DNA of 64,000 nucleotides from Bacillus sp. SG-1 (GTDB taxonomy: Bacteria > Bacillota > Bacilli > Bacillales > Bacillaceae_B), in the NCBI RefSeq assembly GCF_000181495.1, contig NZ_ABCF01000009.1:1-64000 (forward strand). Direction: 5' to 3'. The notes below the pieces were generated by a model. It was not told where the DNA came from, searched no databases, and saw only the letters and a list, made by a program, of their open reading frames with translations. Of the stretch, positions 62,383-64,000 are shown one piece after another (positions within the stretch are counted from its first letter, which is position 1; each line of letters begins with the position of its first letter). Both the position numbers and the translations under genes were made by a program.

Positions 62383-63435
62383 ATGAAAAAAGAACGAAAT
62401 CATTACTTCGATAATGCTAAGGTCATTTTGATCTTTTTAGTCGTATTTGGACACTTCATCCGTTCTTTCATTGAGAACGACCCGTATGTGCTGGCGTTAT
62501 ATAAAACGTTGTATACCTTCCATATGCCGGCATTCATCATTGTTTCAGGCTTTTTTGCAAAAGGTTTTTATAAAAAAGGCTATATCCCTAAATTAGTAAA
62601 AAAACTGATCTTGCCTTATCTTTTGTTTCAAGTTATCTATTCGATCTATTACTACTTTCTATACAATAAGCATAGTTTGACGATTGATATCTATAATCCA
62701 CAATGGTCAATGTGGTTTTTACTAAGTTTATTCTGCTGGAATATCCTGCTTTATTTATTTGTCCGCAAATGGAAACTGCCACAAAATAAAGGTTTATTCA
62801 TAGCTTTTGCTGTAGGAATCTCTATTGGATTTGTTGATGGTGTATCGAATTACCTCAGCCTCTCTAGAACCTTTGTATTCTTCCCTTTGTTCCTTCTTGG
62901 TTACTATATGAGAAAAGAGCATTTTTCCAAGCTTAGAATGGGCAAAGTCCGGATTGCAGCAACAGTCATTCCGGCAGCAGTATTAGTGTTTATGTTTTTA
63001 GTCCCGGAATTTTCGGATAAATGGCTGCTGGGGTCAAAGTCTTATGAACAGCTCGGAGGCAAGGATCTTCTCAGTCCGTTGGCGCGAAGCATGGTCTATG
63101 TGTTGAATATTGCAATGTCTTTCAGCTTTTTTGCCTTTGTACCAAAGAGCAGACACTTTTTCACCAAATGGGGAGCAAGTACGCTATATGTGTATCTGAT
63201 ACATGGCTTCTTCGTAAAATTTTTCAGGGAAAGTCCCTATCAGGACCTCCTTCCACCCATCCAGTCAATCACCTTACTGGTTGCCGCTTCATTCATTCTG
63301 ACTGTAGTGTTGTCAAGCCGGCCGTTGACTTCTTTGACTCAACCTTTGATCGAACTGAAAACAAGCAAACTCACAGAGTTGTTAAAAGATTTAAAAAACT
63401 CAAAAAAGAAGTATATAGAACAAACGAAATTCTAA
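62383..63435 (+). CDS. Membrane acyltransferase, family 3 (YkrP-like)
   Basis: About 350 residues with ten membrane helices. The N-terminal pattern YFDNAKVILIFLVVFGHFIR holds the catalytic-type histidine of acyltransferase family 3, and YTFHMPAFIIVSGFF is the second family motif. Such enzymes O-acetylate cell-surface sugars or teichoic acids. The ribosome site is weak (TTGGTGA before ATG 62383; a GTG at 62371 is also in frame). The neighbour is kinE, as for YkrP in B. subtilis, divergently placed here. Confidence 0.85.
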   Translation: MKKERNHYFDNAKVILIFLVVFGHFIRSFIENDPYVLALYKTLYTFHMPAFIIVSGFFAKGFYKKGYIPKLVKKLILPYLLFQVIYSIYYYFLYNKHSLTIDIYNPQWSMWFLLSLFCWNILLYLFVRKWKLPQNKGLFIAFAVGISIGFVDGVSNYLSLSRTFVFFPLFLLGYYMRKEHFSKLRMGKVRIAATVIPAAVLVFMFLVPEFSDKWLLGSKSYEQLGGKDLLSPLARSMVYVLNIAMSFSFFAFVPKSRHFFTKWGASTLYVYLIHGFFVKFFRESPYQDLLPPIQSITLLVAASFILTVVLSSRPLTSLTQPLIELKTSKLTELLKDLKNSKKKYIEQTKF

Positions 63436-63478
63436 ATGAACTTCAAAAAACACTTTTCACGACAGCTTCACATAAATC

Positions 63479-63503
63479 AGACCGGCATCTTTGCCGGTCT
63501 TTT
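63479..63503 (+). terminator. Terminator of the acyltransferase gene
   Basis: AGACCGGCA-TCTT-TGCCGGTCT followed by TTTATTT. Confidence 0.88.
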
Positions 63504-63678
63504 ATTTGGCTTTGTTAGTTAATGATGTTGTTATTCAGGATTAAATGCTGAATATTCGAAATTGGTTTGTCCCTGCTTCCAATCTTTAAAAATAGGTGTT
63601 TCTTGCCCCCATCAATCACGTCATCACGTTTATAAGTTTATAAGAAGGTTTCAGTGAATTTATATATAACGGTTGATT

Positions 63679-63914
63679 GGAGCGGAAGGTGTGCGACATC
63701 CTGCGGGATTAGCGGGACAGGTGAGACCCCCAATCCAGTTGCAGCACCCAGCCCCTCGGGGTCAAATAACCCTCAGCGAATAAAAGGAAAGTCACCTTTT
63801 TTTCGCTGAGGAACATTTGCCTGTCGGGGCTGAACAGGGCGCTTCCACTTTTTATACAGGCAAAGCCGAGGAGGCTCACCGCCTGCCCCGCGGAGTCGCG
63901 CAACTGGAGCGGAA
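63679..63914. repeat. GC-rich dispersed element, long form (236 bp)
   Basis: Direct repeats GGAGCGGAA flank it (63679-63687 and 63906-63914). The left arm GGTGTGCGACATCCTGCGGG and the reverse complement of the right arm AGTTGCGCGACTCCGCGGGG are similar. The centre contains a 10-bp hairpin CCTCAGCGAA/TTCGCTGAGG and the module CTGAACAGGGCGCTTCCAC also found near 21.6 and 25.7 kb. Open frames through it are not genes. The rest of 63504-64000 shows nothing else. Confidence 0.88.
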
Positions 63915-64000
63915 ATCAGGCAGCACCGTTTATTAAACACACATCAGCCTATAACAAAGCTTTTATTTAAGTACATATTCTCACCTGTTATGCCAAAATC

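Noticed and set aside
63709-63903. Open frame of 64 codons on the minus strand
   Set aside because: Lies entirely inside the GC-rich dispersed element.

Overview
The window is a chromosomal segment of a spore-forming, low-GC Bacillota bacterium, most likely a Bacillaceae genus related to Bacillus. The support is the gene families (RNase J1, KtrC, CcpC, DarB, YkuI, YkuJ, YkyB, YkvS, YkvI, ClpE with CtsR boxes, MhqR, a KinE-type kinase, a Spo0E-like phosphatase), AGGAGG-type ribosome binding sites and many U-tailed terminators. From memory of Bacillus subtilis, many of these genes lie in its ykq/yku/ykv/ykr region, so this looks like a mostly collinear backbone with local losses and insertions. 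No phage, insertion sequence, CRISPR array, rRNA or tRNA was seen.

Layout. 0-5 kb: 3' part of rnjA, ktrC, and a YthAB-type cytochrome bd oxidase. 5.6-9.2 kb: a heterodimeric ABC exporter. 9.5-14.5 kb: peroxiredoxin, MscS channel, and the ccpC-dapH-dapL cluster. 15.3-20.6 kb: a TSUP permease, DHA2 drug exporter, the c-di-AMP protein DarB, a new small zinc ribbon, YkuJ, and an MBL-fold hydrolase/glutaredoxin pair. 20.6-25.2 kb: an exported protein, a degenerate EAL protein (YkuI), and dienoyl-CoA reductase. 25.9-29.7 kb: ppx-ppk polyphosphate operon. 30-35.9 kb: YkyB, CheV, CorA, PatA, YkwC. 37.3-39.3 kb: ptsHI. 40-45.7 kb: a FetAB-like ABC pair and a MoxR/DUF58/DUF4129 operon. 46-54 kb: an SDR, small genes, YkvS, YkvI, ClpE, and a 5'-nucleotidase/MhqR pair. 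54.4-57.9 kb: phnDCEE phosphonate-type transporter. 58.2-63.4 kb: Spo0E-like protein, ArsR-DUF2087 regulator, KinE/Ogt, and an acyltransferase.

The genes are mostly housekeeping. The unusual content is between them. Four intergenic regions carry degenerate tandem arrays with a 52-53 bp period, two of them clearly the same family in opposite orientation and a third sharing sequence blocks. A GC-rich element built as direct repeat / imperfect inverted repeat / direct repeat occurs in at least three recognisable copies plus decayed ones. At 21.8-22.2 kb a tandemly duplicated ~216 bp unit shows compensatory changes in two stems, which points to selection on structure. A promoter with a near-consensus cre site drives a short transcript toward the 3' end of ptsI, and its Shine-Dalgarno region can pair with its own 3' end. 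This is the best candidate for an undescribed regulatory RNA or peptide. Five CGCAC boxes spaced exactly 21 bp lie at 54.15 kb.

Several genes shorter than 60 codons were found by eye: a zinc ribbon (18274-18429), YkvS (47671-47850), a DUF6254-like protein (48003-48134), a one-helix peptide (46137-46226) and the peptide in the ptsI-facing transcript. All family assignments are from recalled motifs and protein sequences; no search was run.
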